Assembly: GCA_037176885.1 (NCBI GenBank) | Contig: JAWWNJ010000237.1 | Span: 62,001 to 126,000 of the forward strand | Length of the DNA: 64,000 nt | Source: Favolaschia claudopus | Lineage: Eukaryota > Basidiomycota > Agaricomycetes > Agaricales > Mycenaceae | Direction: 5' to 3' | In this document: positions 46,872-58,350 of the stretch, in pieces | Position numbering within the stretch: position 1 is the stretch's first letter | How the letters are laid out: every line of letters starts with the position of its first letter | Translations under genes and position numbers: made by a program | The notes under the pieces: model-generated | Told to the model about the DNA's origin: nothing | Databases searched by the model: none | What the model saw: only the letters and a program-made list of their open reading frames with translations

Positions 46872-47120
46872 TCACCAACTCTTTTCTTCCTTGTACGCCT
46901 CCAACGAACTACGTGCTTCGTCGATGATTGCTTGGACCTGAGATATGTGCAAGGCGAGCTCGGCATTGGCTGCATCGAGGACGGAGAGAACAGAGGCAGC
47001 AGCATGGGCTGGGATAGACGCGGTTTGTGGTGACAATTGCTTCGTTCTTGGACTAGACAATCCTGGTATAAGAGGGGAGACGGAGACGTGTACTCTGAGA
47101 TGAGGCGCGCGATGAGGCAT
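46872..47120 (-). CDS. Small helical protein, 82 residues, unknown
   Basis: A single uninterrupted ORF starts MPHRAPHLRVHVSVSPLIPG. The second half, AHAAASVLSVLDAANAELAL followed by HISQVQAIIDEARSSLEAYK, forms a strong amphipathic helix of coiled-coil type. It sits head-to-head with a mitochondrial protein gene (86 bp between starts). Small helical adaptor subunits look like this, but no family is recognised. Confidence 0.5.
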   Translation of the reverse strand: MPHRAPHLRVHVSVSPLIPGLSSPRTKQLSPQTASIPAHAAASVLSVLDAANAELALHISQVQAIIDEARSSLEAYKEEKSW

Positions 47121-47206
47121 TTGAGGTGGAAGTTGAGTTCAAGTTTGCTAATTAATTATTTAATATAATTTGTTGGCTCTGTTTGGACTTGCGCATCAAA
47201 TTCAAG

Positions 47207-47833
47207 ATGCTAAGGACGGCCACTCGCCTGGCCCGCCGTCCGCCAAACTCGCTCGTTGTCGCCAACACAAGACTCTCGTCGTCTGCTGCAGTCCACGACG
47301 ACCATCATCACGAACAGGACGATACTGTCTATCCCCCCCAAGGCTCGCGCATTTGTTGTCTTTGGTCTTGACCTTTCCATGACGTCTCATCTTAGGATTT
47401 GGTGCTCCCATCTGGCGGAAAACCCTCGTATGCACCATTGGCGCCGTCATATTCTATGAGTATCTTGGCGTTCCCGCCGACAATGAGAAGCCTTGGGTAC
47501 CCGCGACCGAGGTGACCTCTGCGGGATCATCATCGTCGCTCGATCTCGCGTCTGCTCGTGCTGCAAAGGAAGACACTCTTCTGAAAGATAGACATCTGGT
47601 GCGGACAGCTACTCGACCACCTATGTACCGCTCTCGCACCAATCCCAAGTCTGTCCTTTTGCACGCGTATCAAAATTTGTACTAAGTAACGACGCAGTGA
47701 TGCCTTCGACCATGTCTCGCCATACTCGAACGCGGTTGGACAGAAGGTGGAATGGAATGGAGTGCGTAAAGGGCCGATTATTCCTGGTCTCGCAGAGGCG
47801 AGAGCGCGTAGTACTAGTAGTCCATCGAGTTAG
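47207..47833 (+). CDS. Probable mitochondrial inner-membrane protein, 174 residues
   Basis: Three exons (47207-47342, 47396-47648, 47698-47833) sum to 175 codons with stop. The N-terminus MLRTATRLARRPPNSLVVAN is an Arg-rich presequence. A His-rich stretch (VHDDHHHEQDDTVYPPQ) follows. Then comes GFGAPIWRKTLVCTIGAVIF and YEYLGVPADNEKPW, with one membrane span. The rest is soluble: ATRPPMYRSRTNP, DAFDHVSPYSNAVGQKVEWN and GVRKGPIIPG. The size and topology suit an accessory respiratory-complex subunit, such as one of complex I. I cannot name it. The first intron begins GCTCGC, a GC donor without the usual GCAAGT, so a base error there is possible. Confidence 0.6.
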
Positions 47834-47914
47834 ACAGAAATGGATATGAGAGCACGTGTAATCGTGGTTTGTTGATATTGAAACGGGTTGAGTCGTTACC
47901 TTTTGCACCGCGCA

Positions 47915-50900
47915 ATGGTGCTGCCGTTCCTTCTCCCGTTTCTCCTCCCCGCCATCGTCGATGCCTCTCTCCCGCTCGTCGACTTTGATAGAATGGGCAC
48001 GGTCGGCCTCGCAGGCGCGTTTGCAGGCCTCGACTTGTTCCAAAACCAATCTGTCGCATTCGATCCAACAACTTCCTCCCTCTTCGCTCGCGCCTCCGAT
48101 GGCTCCCTCACTCGTATCGCCTCGTCCAACTCGGGCGGCCGTATATCCGCAGGTTGTGCCCTTGACGACGTCTTCTATCTCGCCGGTCAATTTTCCTCGA
48201 TCGCTGGGACCCCTGCCGCAAACGTCGCATCCTATAATCCCTCGTCTGGCGCATTCGCTGCGCTGGGATCCAACGGTCCAAATGGCGCCATAGATGCCGT
48301 TTTTTGTGACACCAAGAACTCCAAAGTATGGGTTGGAGGAGCATTCACTTCTCCTGGTACATCCGTCGCCGTGTGGGATCCTAAGGCGGCGTCGTGGGCT
48401 GCACCTCCTTTCAAAGGCTTCGACGCAGCACAGGGACGTGTATTGTCCATCACATCCAACTCGTCCGACAGCAGCCTATTTTTTGCCGGCTCCTTCATCA
48501 CATCATTTTCCGGTAGTGGAAACGGTACGACCGTTCTGAATGGCACCAGCAATCCAAATGTCCCTGCTTCCGCTGGAGGCACGCCCTTCTCCCAATCACT
48601 CGTCCCGATCTTCGTTCCCCCGTCCGCCATACTCCAGCCTTCAGCCTCGTCTTCGGATTTCGGCAATGTCTCCGCTATTCTCTGCCCTCCAGGACCGGAT
48701 GGCCCTAAAACCAGTTGGTTTGGTACCGACGGGACAGGTTCCGTGGTCACAATCAACACCCACCGCTTCAACACGGTTAACGGTCTTCGCCTCGGAAACA
48801 CGTTCCAGCCCAATCATGGTACAACGGGATTCAGGTGCGTGTTATTTATTCCTGGCTCTTCCTCCTTGCCGACCAATTCACAGTGTCACCACTCTCCCGG
48901 ACAATGCCGTTCAGACTCTGACCTACGTGGATCCCGCGACAAAGCAGAACAAGACCTGCTCTGACCCTTGTCCACTGGGCACAGACCCCTCCGTCCTCTA
49001 CCAGGACTTCATGTTCGGAAACGTCAAATCAATTACCGGCGTCCAGGTCAAACTCTCCTCCTTCACTGGCTCAGGGCCGGGATTGCACATTCTTCAACTG
49101 CTTTCCGCGGGTGCTTTTGCGTCCGCTCTCGCAGAAGAGAACGGCCCATCTTGCTTTGCACCTGTGTCTTCCAACACAACGTTCACTGGTACCTGGCAAC
49201 CCAAGACGGCGGGGACTGACATTGCGGGAACCGTCCAATCTGTTCTCGTATCTGAGGTCAAGGTTGGAACTTCGTCCCTGGACGGCCCCACCTTTACCTG
49301 GATCCCCTACGTATCTGCGGCCGGAGAGTACACCATCAACATGCTTATCCCTGGTTGCACCAATTTCCAGGATTGTGATGCACGAACGGATGTAGGGGTT
49401 ACCCTTTTCCCGGGCAACGGTTTGGATCCGTTCGTTACAGACCCAATCTCTCAACGCAATAAGGAGGACGCGGTGGTTGAGCTCTACAAGGGTCCCATCT
49501 TACCGACTTCGCCAACCTTTGTCACCATTATCAAGATGACCTTGGCCAAGAAGCCTACAGGTCAAGGCAGTAATGGGCAATGGGAATTGGTTGCCGATCG
49601 GATTCAGCTGGTACTCAACTCCGTCAACGCTACTAGCGGTGCGTCGGGGGGTAATGGCTCGTCGACGACCGGCGCCACTCGACAAGGATTCGGATTTTTC
49701 GAGTGGCCACTCGCATCTCCGACCACCGTCGATGGAACTGCGACGCTGGCGAACTCGACTGAAACTGCTCTGGATACCATCGCATTCGACATGTTCAACG
49801 CCATCGGTGGGTCCTCGGCTCTGACTTCCTCCCCTACGTCAGCCATCGCCGCTGTCGCGCATCATCCTTCGTCGATTGTCTTTTTGGGCGGTAATTTCAC
49901 CTTGTCGTCCGGAAGCGCCGCCAGTTCTGGTAACATCGTGTCGTTCAAGGGTGGGGTTCTGGGGACGTTACCTCAAAATGGATTAAACGGGCCTGTGACC
50001 TCGATGGTCTTGGATGGAGACATACTGTTCGTCGGCGGGTCCTTCACAGATACGAAGACCGCTTCGAACAGCGGTCTTCACGGTATCGCATCGTACAACA
50101 CGCAGACAAATCAGTGGTCTCCGCTTGCAGGGGGTGTCAATGGGCAAGTCTCGAGTCTTAGCTTGGTAGACGGACAGTTGCAGGTAGCGGGCTCATTTTC
50201 CGGTCTGCTCACTCCCACAGGTGCCGTTGGTTCGAATGCTGCGGGTTTCGCCGCGTGGAACGTAGCTTCTGGCGCGTGGGTCAACGCGGGCGGATTCGTT
50301 GTCGGCAGCATGACATTGGTCACCAACGGAACGTCCGAGGGATCGCAGTTTGTGGCGGGCAATGTTGCGGCAGCTCAGAAATTCGGTGCCGCTGGCATGG
50401 TGTTACTACAAAACAGTGGTGGTGATGTTCCTAGCGTTGCGCCCCTTGGCGTAGCTCTTGAGGCTGATGTCTCTGGCGCCAATCAGAGAGGTACTACAAC
50501 GAAACGCAGGCGTTCGCACAATATTCCCCGTGCCGTTGAATGGTTATCTCGTGCTAAATTCCCGACAATCTTTGCCCGACAAACCACCCTGGCTCCCCTC
50601 CCTTCAGCGCTACCCGCTCCTGCTCCCGCCGTTCTAGCCGGTGCTTTCTGGACTAATCATTCCACCGAAGTTGCCGTGATTGGTGGCAACTTTTCATTCT
50701 TGCCATCCGGCGCCTCTGCTGAATCTCAAGGTGTCGCCCTTTACGATCCGAAAACAGGTACCAGTTTGGGTCTCAACGGCGCCCAAGTCAATGGCACAGT
50801 GCGCACCCTCTTGGTCGAACGAGACACCTTATATGTTGGTGGCGAATTCACGATAAGCGGCCAGAATGCCAATGGCTTTGCCATCTACGATCTGGTTAAG

Positions 50901-52464
50901 CAACAATGGGATACAGAGAGTATTCAGGCATTGCAGGGTGCTTCAGGCGCTCCTGTCGTTGTACGATCCATTACTGTATCGTCCTCCAAAGCGAACACCG
51001 TCATCGTCGCAGGTTCCTTCTCCCAGGCGGGCTCGCTACCTTGCCAAGCTGTTTGCACCCTAGACCTCAATTCCAAGCAGTGGAATGCGTTGGGTAGTGG
51101 CATTCGCGGTGAAATCTCTTCCGTCGCATATGCGGGCGTACGTTGTTCTTTGTCTTTTCTTCGAAGTCTTCTGAAGTGTACATGCAGAATAATCAAGACT
51201 CGCTCATCGCTTCTGGTTCTATTGCGTTGTCTGACAACACTGCAGCCAACGTAGTGCAATTCGCATTCGCCAATAATACCTGGGCATCTGTTGGCAAAGG
51301 GTCGGATATCCCTGGCCCTGTCACTGCTGTCGAGGTGAACGCCGGCAACGCAAGCAGTATCTTCGCTGCAGGAAGGTAAGCGTATGTTGTACTTGTCTGG
51401 AGACACTTTCTTACGACCCGATATCAGGTCGAGTGATGGCTCCACATCTTTCCTCTCCTTCTGGGATGGTGTTTCATGGGCGGCACTCAGTTTGTTCATT
51501 CGTCTCCTCTGTCGTTCATGTTGTCTCATATCAATACTTAGGCTCCACTCTTGAAAGCAATTCAACCGTCGCTCAGCTCACTATGGTTCCATTGCAGGAT
51601 ACCCACACTGCCAACAGTGTTATACAGTCAGATAGAATGCTAATGATCTCCGGGTCACTAGCTGGCTCATCCTTTGGCAATGCTTCCTCGGCTCTATACG
51701 ATGGTCAGACGTTCTTCCCCTACATCGTTTCTACGGATTCTACTGGTTCTTCTGGGACGGTGTCCTCGTTATTCCGATCCTTCTCTACTTTCAGCTTCGC
51801 CCAACACAGTGCGTATCTTCCCCCCTCCTTTTTTGCCGTGGTTTCTTTCTAACAATCATCCACCACAGAATTCTTGGCTACGGGAATTGTCATCCTGATA
51901 TCAATTGCGATCGCTGCAGGGGTGGTGTTCCTGTTGTCCCTGATTGGAATTCTGTGGACCCTCTTCTCGCGACGGGACGACAAATTGAATAAATTCGATG
52001 CAGCAGAAGAAGACGATGATGACTCGACTCACCACCGTCCGTCCTCGCTCCTCGAACACATCAATGCCGCGACACGCACAACAATCATGGGCTCCAGTCC
52101 GTTTGCCTTTACCACAAAGGAGGACAAGCAACCCGATACCCGTTCCCATACGCCTGAGCAAGATCCGTTTGCACCCGATGCAAGCAACTATATGCGCGCT
52201 GAGACACCATCCGACGCTATTGGTGGTATGTTGACAGAGGAGAATAGCCGGCCTGCCCAAGCACGATACTCGTTTGACGGCACGGGAGATGGAGAGCTGC
52301 CATTATCAGCTGGATCCGCTGTAGAGGTCCTGGACGACCGAGATCCTGCGTAAGCTCTGTACACCCTTTCCTCCGACCTCACACTAACCCTCTCCAGATG
52401 GTGGTACGCCCGTGATGTCAAAACTGGGCGGGAGGGTGTAGTTCCGGCTGCGTATCTGTTCTGA
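47915..52464 (+). CDS. RAX2: RAX2-family polarity landmark membrane protein with a C-terminal SH3 domain
   Basis: ATG at 47915 encodes a signal peptide (MVLPFLLPFLLPAIVDASLP). A very long extracellular region follows, made of kelch-like repeats typical of RAX2 (GCALDDVFYLAGQFSSIAG, VWVGGAFTSPGTSVAVWDP, SIVFLGGNFTLSSGSAASSG, RDTLYVGGEFTISGQNANGF) with many N-glycosylation sites. Introns occur at 48835-48883, 51138-51187 and further on. One transmembrane helix reads GIVILISIAIAAGVVFLLSL and is followed by FSRRDDKLNKFD. The cytoplasmic tail ends in an SH3-like domain: ARYSFDGTGDGELPLSAGSA, then VLDDRDPA, an intron, and WWYARDVKTGREGVVPAAYL. Yeast Rax2 marks previous division sites with Rax1. The C-terminal SH3 is the unusual part. 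The frame is clean throughout. Confidence 0.85.
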
Positions 52465-52628
52465 TGGTTCTGGGTCAACCTTGTTATATTACTGTCTTTT
52501 TGCATTCCCCCCCTTCGCATTGCACGCATATACCCTAATTACTCAGATCTAGCACTGAAACGATTATTTGATGACTTAGAACAAGGAAAACACAACATTG
52601 TAAACAAATCTACATCTACTCAGACGGA

Positions 52629-54104
52629 CTACTGCAACACTGAACGCAAGATGAGAACAACATCGTAAAACATCTGAGAAAGCACGTACAGGGATCTCTG
52701 AAATGTTTCTGTGAATTATGGATGAAGGCCACTTTGGTTTTGAAATCCTCGCGTCGTTTCTGATCCCTGAATTCACGGACATGGCGGCCGGCTTCCCTTG
52801 CCTCGCCACGGTTGCGAGCTTTGACTACCTCGGTCCCCGAGCCAAACGCACCGAACCCGCCTTTCCGCGGAACCAATGCTGAGTTCTTGTCCGCAAGTAA
52901 CCGGCGAACAAGTGCAGCGCCAGAATTGGGATCCTCCGGCTTGCCTCTCGATCCAGGAAAACGTTGAGGGTAATAGCGTCGCAGGTTCCGGTGTCCTATA
53001 CGAGCACCCGATGGTAAGATGAGCTCCAAGTTGGAATCACCGTAAGTGATTTGAGTCTCGGGAAGATCGTCGGACTCATCGGAGTCTTCCTCTTCATCTC
53101 CCTCAACGATCTCGTCCGCTGATTCACCATCGTCATCGGAATCTTCCCATTCTTCATCGTCCGCATTTTTTGTGCCAGGTGGCTTCGTGGCCGTCTCCGG
53201 ATAAGAGCTGGTGAAATCATAAAAATCGGACACCTCGAGGCGGTCGTCCTCTGAATCGTAGGCGATCTTGCAATGGCCTTTGTCAAGCATATGTTTCCGC
53301 GTTGCATCCAGTGTGCGAAACTCCTTTCCCTTCCCGTTGCAGTATATGCAGACGTTGCCCACGGCGATCTTTTCACCAAGATACGAGATGAGGCCTTGTA
53401 TGTCGATGAGATACTCGGCGTCGGGGACAAAGAAGGAGTGTGCGATGGACATGTGGGTGAGATTTTCGTCCAGCCCTGTACTGTCATGAGAACAGAAGAG
53501 ACAGGAATTGGGGGTAAGTCGAGAGCGAGCGGCCGCAATTTTCTCGTCGATGGTTTGATTTATTTCGCTGTCCGAGGCATCACCGTCGACAACTAGAGAC
53601 ACGACTTGTGGCTCAGAGATTGTATCCAGTGCAGGTGCGATCGGCTCGTCGGTGGGTTCAGGTGCTACTTCTTGAGCTGCGACTCGCGGTGGGGCGAGTT
53701 TCGACTTTGTCTCCGCATCCTTGTGCTTCTTTGAGTTTATGTGCGAGCGGTAGGCGTTCTCGGTAATGTAGGTCTTGCTGGAAATAGGTCAGGATGAAAA
53801 AATGACCCATGGAACATGGACTCGTACTTGCAAACTTCGCAATAAGAACCCTTGGGTGAAGACATGACAGCGGTTTCCAGTCGACGATCGAGGACTTTTT
53901 GGTTGAAGAGGTCTGCACTGACGGGAGGTAGGCCGGCAACCCGCCTCTTCATGTTGTATCTGTGGTGGTCGGAGCGGTAGTGGGCACCTTGGACAAAGAA
54001 TAAGGCTCAGAAAAATCGGGATAGATGAGCAACGGACGTTGGTCCTCGGCGGTGTGGAATGCTATCGTGCATGACAGACAAGTAAAAAGCTCTGGGGCGG
54101 ACAT
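52629..54104 (-). CDS. REI1: REI1/ZNF622-type pre-60S ribosome maturation factor
   Basis: ATG at 54104 begins MSAPELFTCLSCTIAFHTAE, the first C2H2 finger, completed after an intron by HYRSDHHRYNMKRRVAGLPP. The second finger reads YCEVCK and, after an intron, KTYITENAYRSHINSKKHKD. Two more are NSCLFCSHDSTGLDENLTHM and VCIYCNGKGKEFRTLDATRK. An acidic region follows (EEWEDSDDDGESADEI), then GARIGHRNLRRYYPQRFPGS and KVAFIHNSQKHFRDP. A last intron (52640-52689) leads to the terminal LLQ and the stop at 52629. REI1 acts in the cytoplasm to recycle Arx1 and tests the 60S exit tunnel. The finger order and C-terminal HNSQKHFRDPLLQ are family marks. Confidence 0.92.
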
Positions 54105-54164
54105 GGTGGTAGGAGACAGAGTGACTGATAAATAAGAAATATGTACAAACGAGATATATCATGC

Positions 54165-55458
54165 TTATATCAGCTTTGAGACAATGATTGTCGTATCATC
54201 CATCCAGCGTCCATCCTCATATTCGACTGTCAGTAGCGACGACAATGACTCCCCATCCCATCCCATTGCATCTCTCAGCAGATACAGCGCTGCATTCCCA
54301 TCACGATCCTCCCGACCGAGAACTTGCACCCATTTCTTAGCACTCACAGCGGGCTCTCGATGATTCAACCCGTAGGTGTCACCCGAGAGGTCGATGAGCC
54401 CGTCGGACGCCAAGATTAGAAACGCCTCGGTAGCGCCAAGTGACGGCACATTGACGTGCTGGACGTCGGCTTGCGCTGAGAGATACGGAGGCGTAAGATT
54501 GCGACCGAGAAAATCCCCGATCTTGGAAGAGATCTGGAAACCAGGTTTTGCGTTGAGGAAGATCCGAGTTGTATAGATCGCGGGTAGTTTGAAGAGGAAA
54601 TCGCCTACGGCTGCATGTATTTCTCAGCTTTGGTTAGATTGACAGAAGCAATGCAATTGCATACCCCGCGTTACCGCAATGGCGCCAAGGACGCGGTCCC
54701 TGAGCATACACTCGCCCTCACCGGGATGCTCGCTGCGAATACGCGTAGCCTCAGCTTGGTCGGCGCCGTTGTGGTTTGAACTGAGTACAGTGGCCTGCCA
54801 ATCCCCAGCTGCTGTCTTGGTTCCGAGGACTCCAATATACCTATCAGCTTCGAGGAATTGTGCGACGGAGAGAATCTTTACCACATTGACAGTCACCCAA
54901 GCTGGCAACCCATACATCGAGGGCGGGGCCGACAAGCGCAACCAATACTGTCGATCCGCGCATGCATCTGAGGACCTTGGTGGAGTTGACGCCACCGTCG
55001 TTGATGAGAGCGGCGACCTCATCATCGGTCATGTTGGCGAGGGCATCGGCGCCACCAGGAAAGAGGTCAAGCAGGTCCTTGCCGATCTGTTCATCGATTT
55101 GTGCGATGGCGTCGCGAAGCACCGCAGAGACATCTAGTGATTCTGTCGAGAGGCCAGCAACAAGGGCGTCGTGTATGGCGGTAGGCAGCGTGTTCACAAT
55201 ATGGTCGACAGTTTCATGGCCTGCGTGGCCGTCGAACACGGCGTGGAAGCGCCAGGTTTGGTCAGAAATAAGCCAATCTGAGGATATGTAACGATCCTGC
55301 GAACGCTCGGTGGGTGTAGCACAAGGTTGGAGAGACACAATGTCCGCAACACCGACGGATTGGGGATGTGCGCAGCGGCTCAGTTCAGCCACTGCTTCAG
55401 CTTCGGAAAGCACAGTGAATGTCGCGCCATAAACAGTCTGCTTCTTTTCTCCAGACAT
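54165..55458 (-). CDS. PP2C-type phosphatase, PDP/Ptc5-like
   Basis: ATG at 55458 gives MSGEKKQTVYGATFTVLSEA. The PP2C core reads ERSQDRYISSDWLISDQTWR, FHAVFDGHAGHETVDHIVNT, RGSTVLVALVGPALDVWVAS and LGDCQ. After an intron come YIGVLGTKTAAGDWQATVLS, NHNGADQAEATRIRSEHPGE and RDRVLGAIAVTR. The AVGDF-like region follows, then AFLILASDGLIDLSGDTYGL and EDGRWMDDTTIIVSKL, ending at 54165. The metal-binding aspartates (FDGH, LGD, SDGL, DDTT) are present, so it is probably active. The RSEHP and RVLG..R signatures place it in the mitochondrial pyruvate dehydrogenase phosphatase/Ptc5 branch. No clear presequence is seen, so its compartment is open. It has a divergent paralog at 39313-41070. Confidence 0.85.
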
Positions 55459-55614
55459 TGGGTGTTGCGGAAAGAACAACAAGGGAATATATGGACGGGA
55501 GGCAACACAAGAATATGTACAGGAAGAGGTACCCGCCACCCAGGGTACTCGACTGTGCGTAGAGAGAGACTGGCCCTGGGCAGTGGAAATGGCCCTGGGC
55601 AAAATGTACAAGAT

Positions 55615-56436
55615 CTACGCAGAAGGGCTGGTGCCGAACCGCTCTGCACGTTTCCGCCGCCTCTCTTGTTCCTCCGCATCCACCTCCTCCGTCGCGGCAG
55701 GCCGCTTCTGACCTGTTCCAAACCGTGCAGCGCGCGCGTCGAGCTTCTCCGTGACCTATGTAGGCGACAATAAGCAAGATTCGGAATAAATCAAGTGGGA
55801 ATATACAGACCTCCGGTGGTGTTTTGGTGGCGGCGGCAGCGGCTTTCGCGGATTTTTTGGTGACGGGGGACTTGGCTTCGACGAGAGGAATGCCGAACCG
55901 CTCTGCGCGCTGCTTACGCTTGTCGAGTTCGGAATCGACGGCTGATTTTGCGTCGTCAGCTGGTGCAGCAGGAGCAGCAGCCGCAGGTGCAGTTACTGTA
56001 GTATTATTTGGAGGCGCAGCGGGCGCTGGCACAGAAGCCGGAATAGATGATGAGGGAGGCTTGGCCGCGACGGATGAAGGTTTAGCGGCTGGTGCGGGCT
56101 TCTGAACGCGTCTGAGGCTACAGTTGAACGAAGCAGCGAGCGACGCGACTTACTGGTGGTTCTGTTGGGGAATTGACCTGTTCGACGTCCCAGTCGAGGC
56201 TGGAGGTGATGAGAACGCGGTAAAAGCAAGCAAGGCAAGGCTACCAACTCTTCTGGAGGCGCCAAAAGGTCGTCTTTCGGGGCATATTTTGCATTGTAGA
56301 CGTCGGTAGCCTCTTTACTGGCGACGATACGCGCTATGAGGTCGGACTTTGTTGCCTTCGGAGGCGGGGGCTGCTGAGCTTTTGTGAGGAGCTCCTTGAG
56401 CTCTGCGACTTTGAGTGTCTTGAGTTTGGCCTCCAT
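55615..56436 (-). CDS. SAP-domain RNA-binding protein of the Tho1/SARNP type
   Basis: ATG at 56436 begins MEAKLKTLKVAELKELLTKA, a SAP domain continued by KSDLIARIVASKEATDVYNA. A Pro/Ala-rich linker follows over two exons (PAPAAKPSSVAAKPPSSS). Two near-identical C-terminal motifs come next, KRKQRAERFGIPLVEAKSP and RRRKRAERFGTSPSA, and an RAARFGTGQKR element lies between them. RAxRFG repeats are the C-terminal mark of yeast Tho1 and human SARNP/CIP29, which bind RNA with the TREX mRNA-export machinery. Introns are short. The gene is head-to-head with HAP2, with 125 bp between starts. Confidence 0.85.
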
Positions 56437-56561
56437 TAGAGATTCAATTAGGGTTGGATTGGGGTCAAAAAAGACAGGGAATTGGGGAGAAAGGACCAAA
56501 GAGAATTGGCGGGAGTGTGACTCGAACTGTCACGTCACGGAGGCGCTCTCCTCCAATCACA

Positions 56562-57427
56562 ATGAACGACTCTGATCTTTCGCCGAGCTATCAGCCCTAC
56601 TACTTTCAGAACGACGACCTATTCATTCCCCATGTCGACGAGGAGCCTCTCTATGTCAACGCAAAGCAGTATTTCCGCATTCTTAAGCGCCGCGTAGCCC
56701 GCGCTCGTCTTGAGGAGCTCCATCGTCTTTCCAGGCAGCGCAAGGTACGGATACTGTGTATATACCCGTTTTTAGCCTTTCCCCGACCTGTCGCCAGCCG
56801 TATCTCCATGAATCGCGACACAAGCATGCTATGCGTCGTCCCCGGGGCCCTGGCGGTCGCTTTCTCACCGCAGAAGAGATCGCAGCCCAGCGTTCCCCCA
56901 CGACGGACGAGCCCGGGCCGTCGACCCTGCCGGACAACCACAACGACGAGGACATGGAGGACGATGCCGAAGCCGATCCCACAGTGATGCAGCCGCCGCC
57001 CATAGCCATGTCTCCCGACAGCTTCAACCTCCACTCCGCCGACTCGATGGCGATGATGAACATGGCTGCTTATCGCGATATGCAGCCTATGCAACAGCTC
57101 ACACCGCAGCAGGTGCCTGTACAGTCTCAACAGCAGCAGCAACAGCAACAGGGGACACAGCTCCAGCACCACCACCCGCGTCACCAACCGCTGCACAGTG
57201 CCGTTCAGCACCCGCATTCGTTCGCACAACCCTCGCAGCACTCGCACAATGTGACGCTGAGTTCACCTTATGCTGCGTCGATGCAGCTGCATCATGTTCC
57301 CCACCCGCACGCGCACGCGCGACACCGACACCTGAGCTTTGCGCAGGACCTGTATGGCCCCGATGCAGAGATGCAGAGGCGGACAGAAGAGATGATTCAA
57401 TTCGCGGCTGGACCGTCGGGGTCGTAG
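56562..57427 (+). CDS. HAP2: CCAAT-binding factor subunit HAP2/NF-YA
   Basis: Exons 56562-56744 and 56798-57427 give 270 residues. The core lies near the N-terminus: [20 protein letters not shown] then [15 protein letters not shown] form the NF-YB/NF-YC interaction helix. The intron falls between RQRK and [20 protein letters not shown], the DNA-contact segment, which continues RFLTAEE. The rest is Gln/His-rich (a run of eight Gln near 57128-57154, then many His). That could be an activation region. The protein binds CCAAT boxes together with HAP3 and HAP5, and with a HapX-type partner in iron control in other fungi. The early position of the core is unusual compared with animal NF-YA but fits fungal HAP2 variants. 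Confidence 0.94.
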
Positions 57428-57558
57428 GGGAGAGGTGTGTACATATGTATTGTATTCTGTAGCTTTCTTTGCTTTGCTTTCGATGTGTACAAGTATAAAG
57501 TGCCGCTTCGTTTATGGTTACATGTATCTATGCTAAATAGTGCGCTGGTGTATGAATG

Positions 57559-58158
57559 CTATGGTTCGACGTCCATGGCGTCGTCGTCGTCCTGTGTAGT
57601 TTTTGGTCTCTCTAGTGGCGCCTGAGCTGGTCTAGGAAGAGTAAGGGGCCGAAATAGGACCAAGGCCTGAGAGGGTGGAGGAGGAGGAATGGGAGGAGCA
57701 AGGGGTCGACTAAGATGAGCGATGAGAGCGGGTGAGATGGAGATGGGAGCAAGAGAAGCTTCGTCATCCGCGTCCTCTTCGGAAAAAGAGCCAAGGTCTG
57801 TTATTACGATTCCTGCGAAAGCAGAAGAATCAGCAAAAAACGACGAGTCTCGAAGCGAAGGTTGCGCACGATCGGGTTCAGGCTCATACCAGGAAGACGG
57901 CTTCATGAGGACATCGGGGATTTGGAAGCGAGGTGATTCGGGCTCTTCGACAATAGGCTGTTCGAGAGCAAGTGGGGGCGCGGGGGCCATGGGGGTGTCG
58001 AGTGTGAGATTGGCGAAACCGCGTTCGAGGGCAGTGGGAGATCGACGGCGCTTCTGAGGGGGCGCGTTGTCGAGGGGCGGCGAAGCAGGGCGCTTGCGCT
58101 TCATGGAGGGTGGGTCGAACCACGGGTGGTAGCGCATCGGTGAAGTTACCGTGTACAT
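57559..58158 (-). CDS. Hypothetical nuclear-type protein, 199 residues
   Basis: A single clean ORF starts MYTVTSPMRYHPWFDPPSMK. A basic cluster (KRKRPASPP, PQKRRRSPTALERGFANLTL) suggests a nuclear localisation signal. The middle is acidic (IVITDLGSFSEEDADDEASL). The C-terminus is very Pro-rich and ends KTTQDDDDAMDVEP. No domain is recognised. The ERGFANLTLD element after the basic cluster is the part most likely conserved. It is tail-to-tail with HAP2 and upstream on the same strand as nothing obvious except RPS18, about 190 bp away. Confidence 0.6.
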   Translation of the reverse strand: MYTVTSPMRYHPWFDPPSMKRKRPASPPLDNAPPQKRRRSPTALERGFANLTLDTPMAPAPPLALEQPIVEEPESPRFQIPDVLMKPSSWYEPEPDRAQPSLRDSSFFADSSAFAGIVITDLGSFSEEDADDEASLAPISISPALIAHLSRPLAPPIPPPPPSQALVLFRPLTLPRPAQAPLERPKTTQDDDDAMDVEP

Positions 58159-58350
58159 TCAATTGGAGAGAGTCAGAAATATAAACAGGTCAGCTGACCG
58201 AGACGATGCGCGAATATTCGAGAAAAAAATCAATAGATAATGAGATTGCGGAAGGGACACAATGGAAAGGCGTCATGTAAAGCGTTGGATTGGATGGGAT
58301 GCATGCACATATAGTATATTGCATAGTGGTAAAACTGACGAACGCGTACT

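Noticed and set aside
49071..49454. Minus-strand frame opposite RAX2
   Set aside because: The plus-strand RAX2 frame is continuous and conserved; the opposite frame has no motif.
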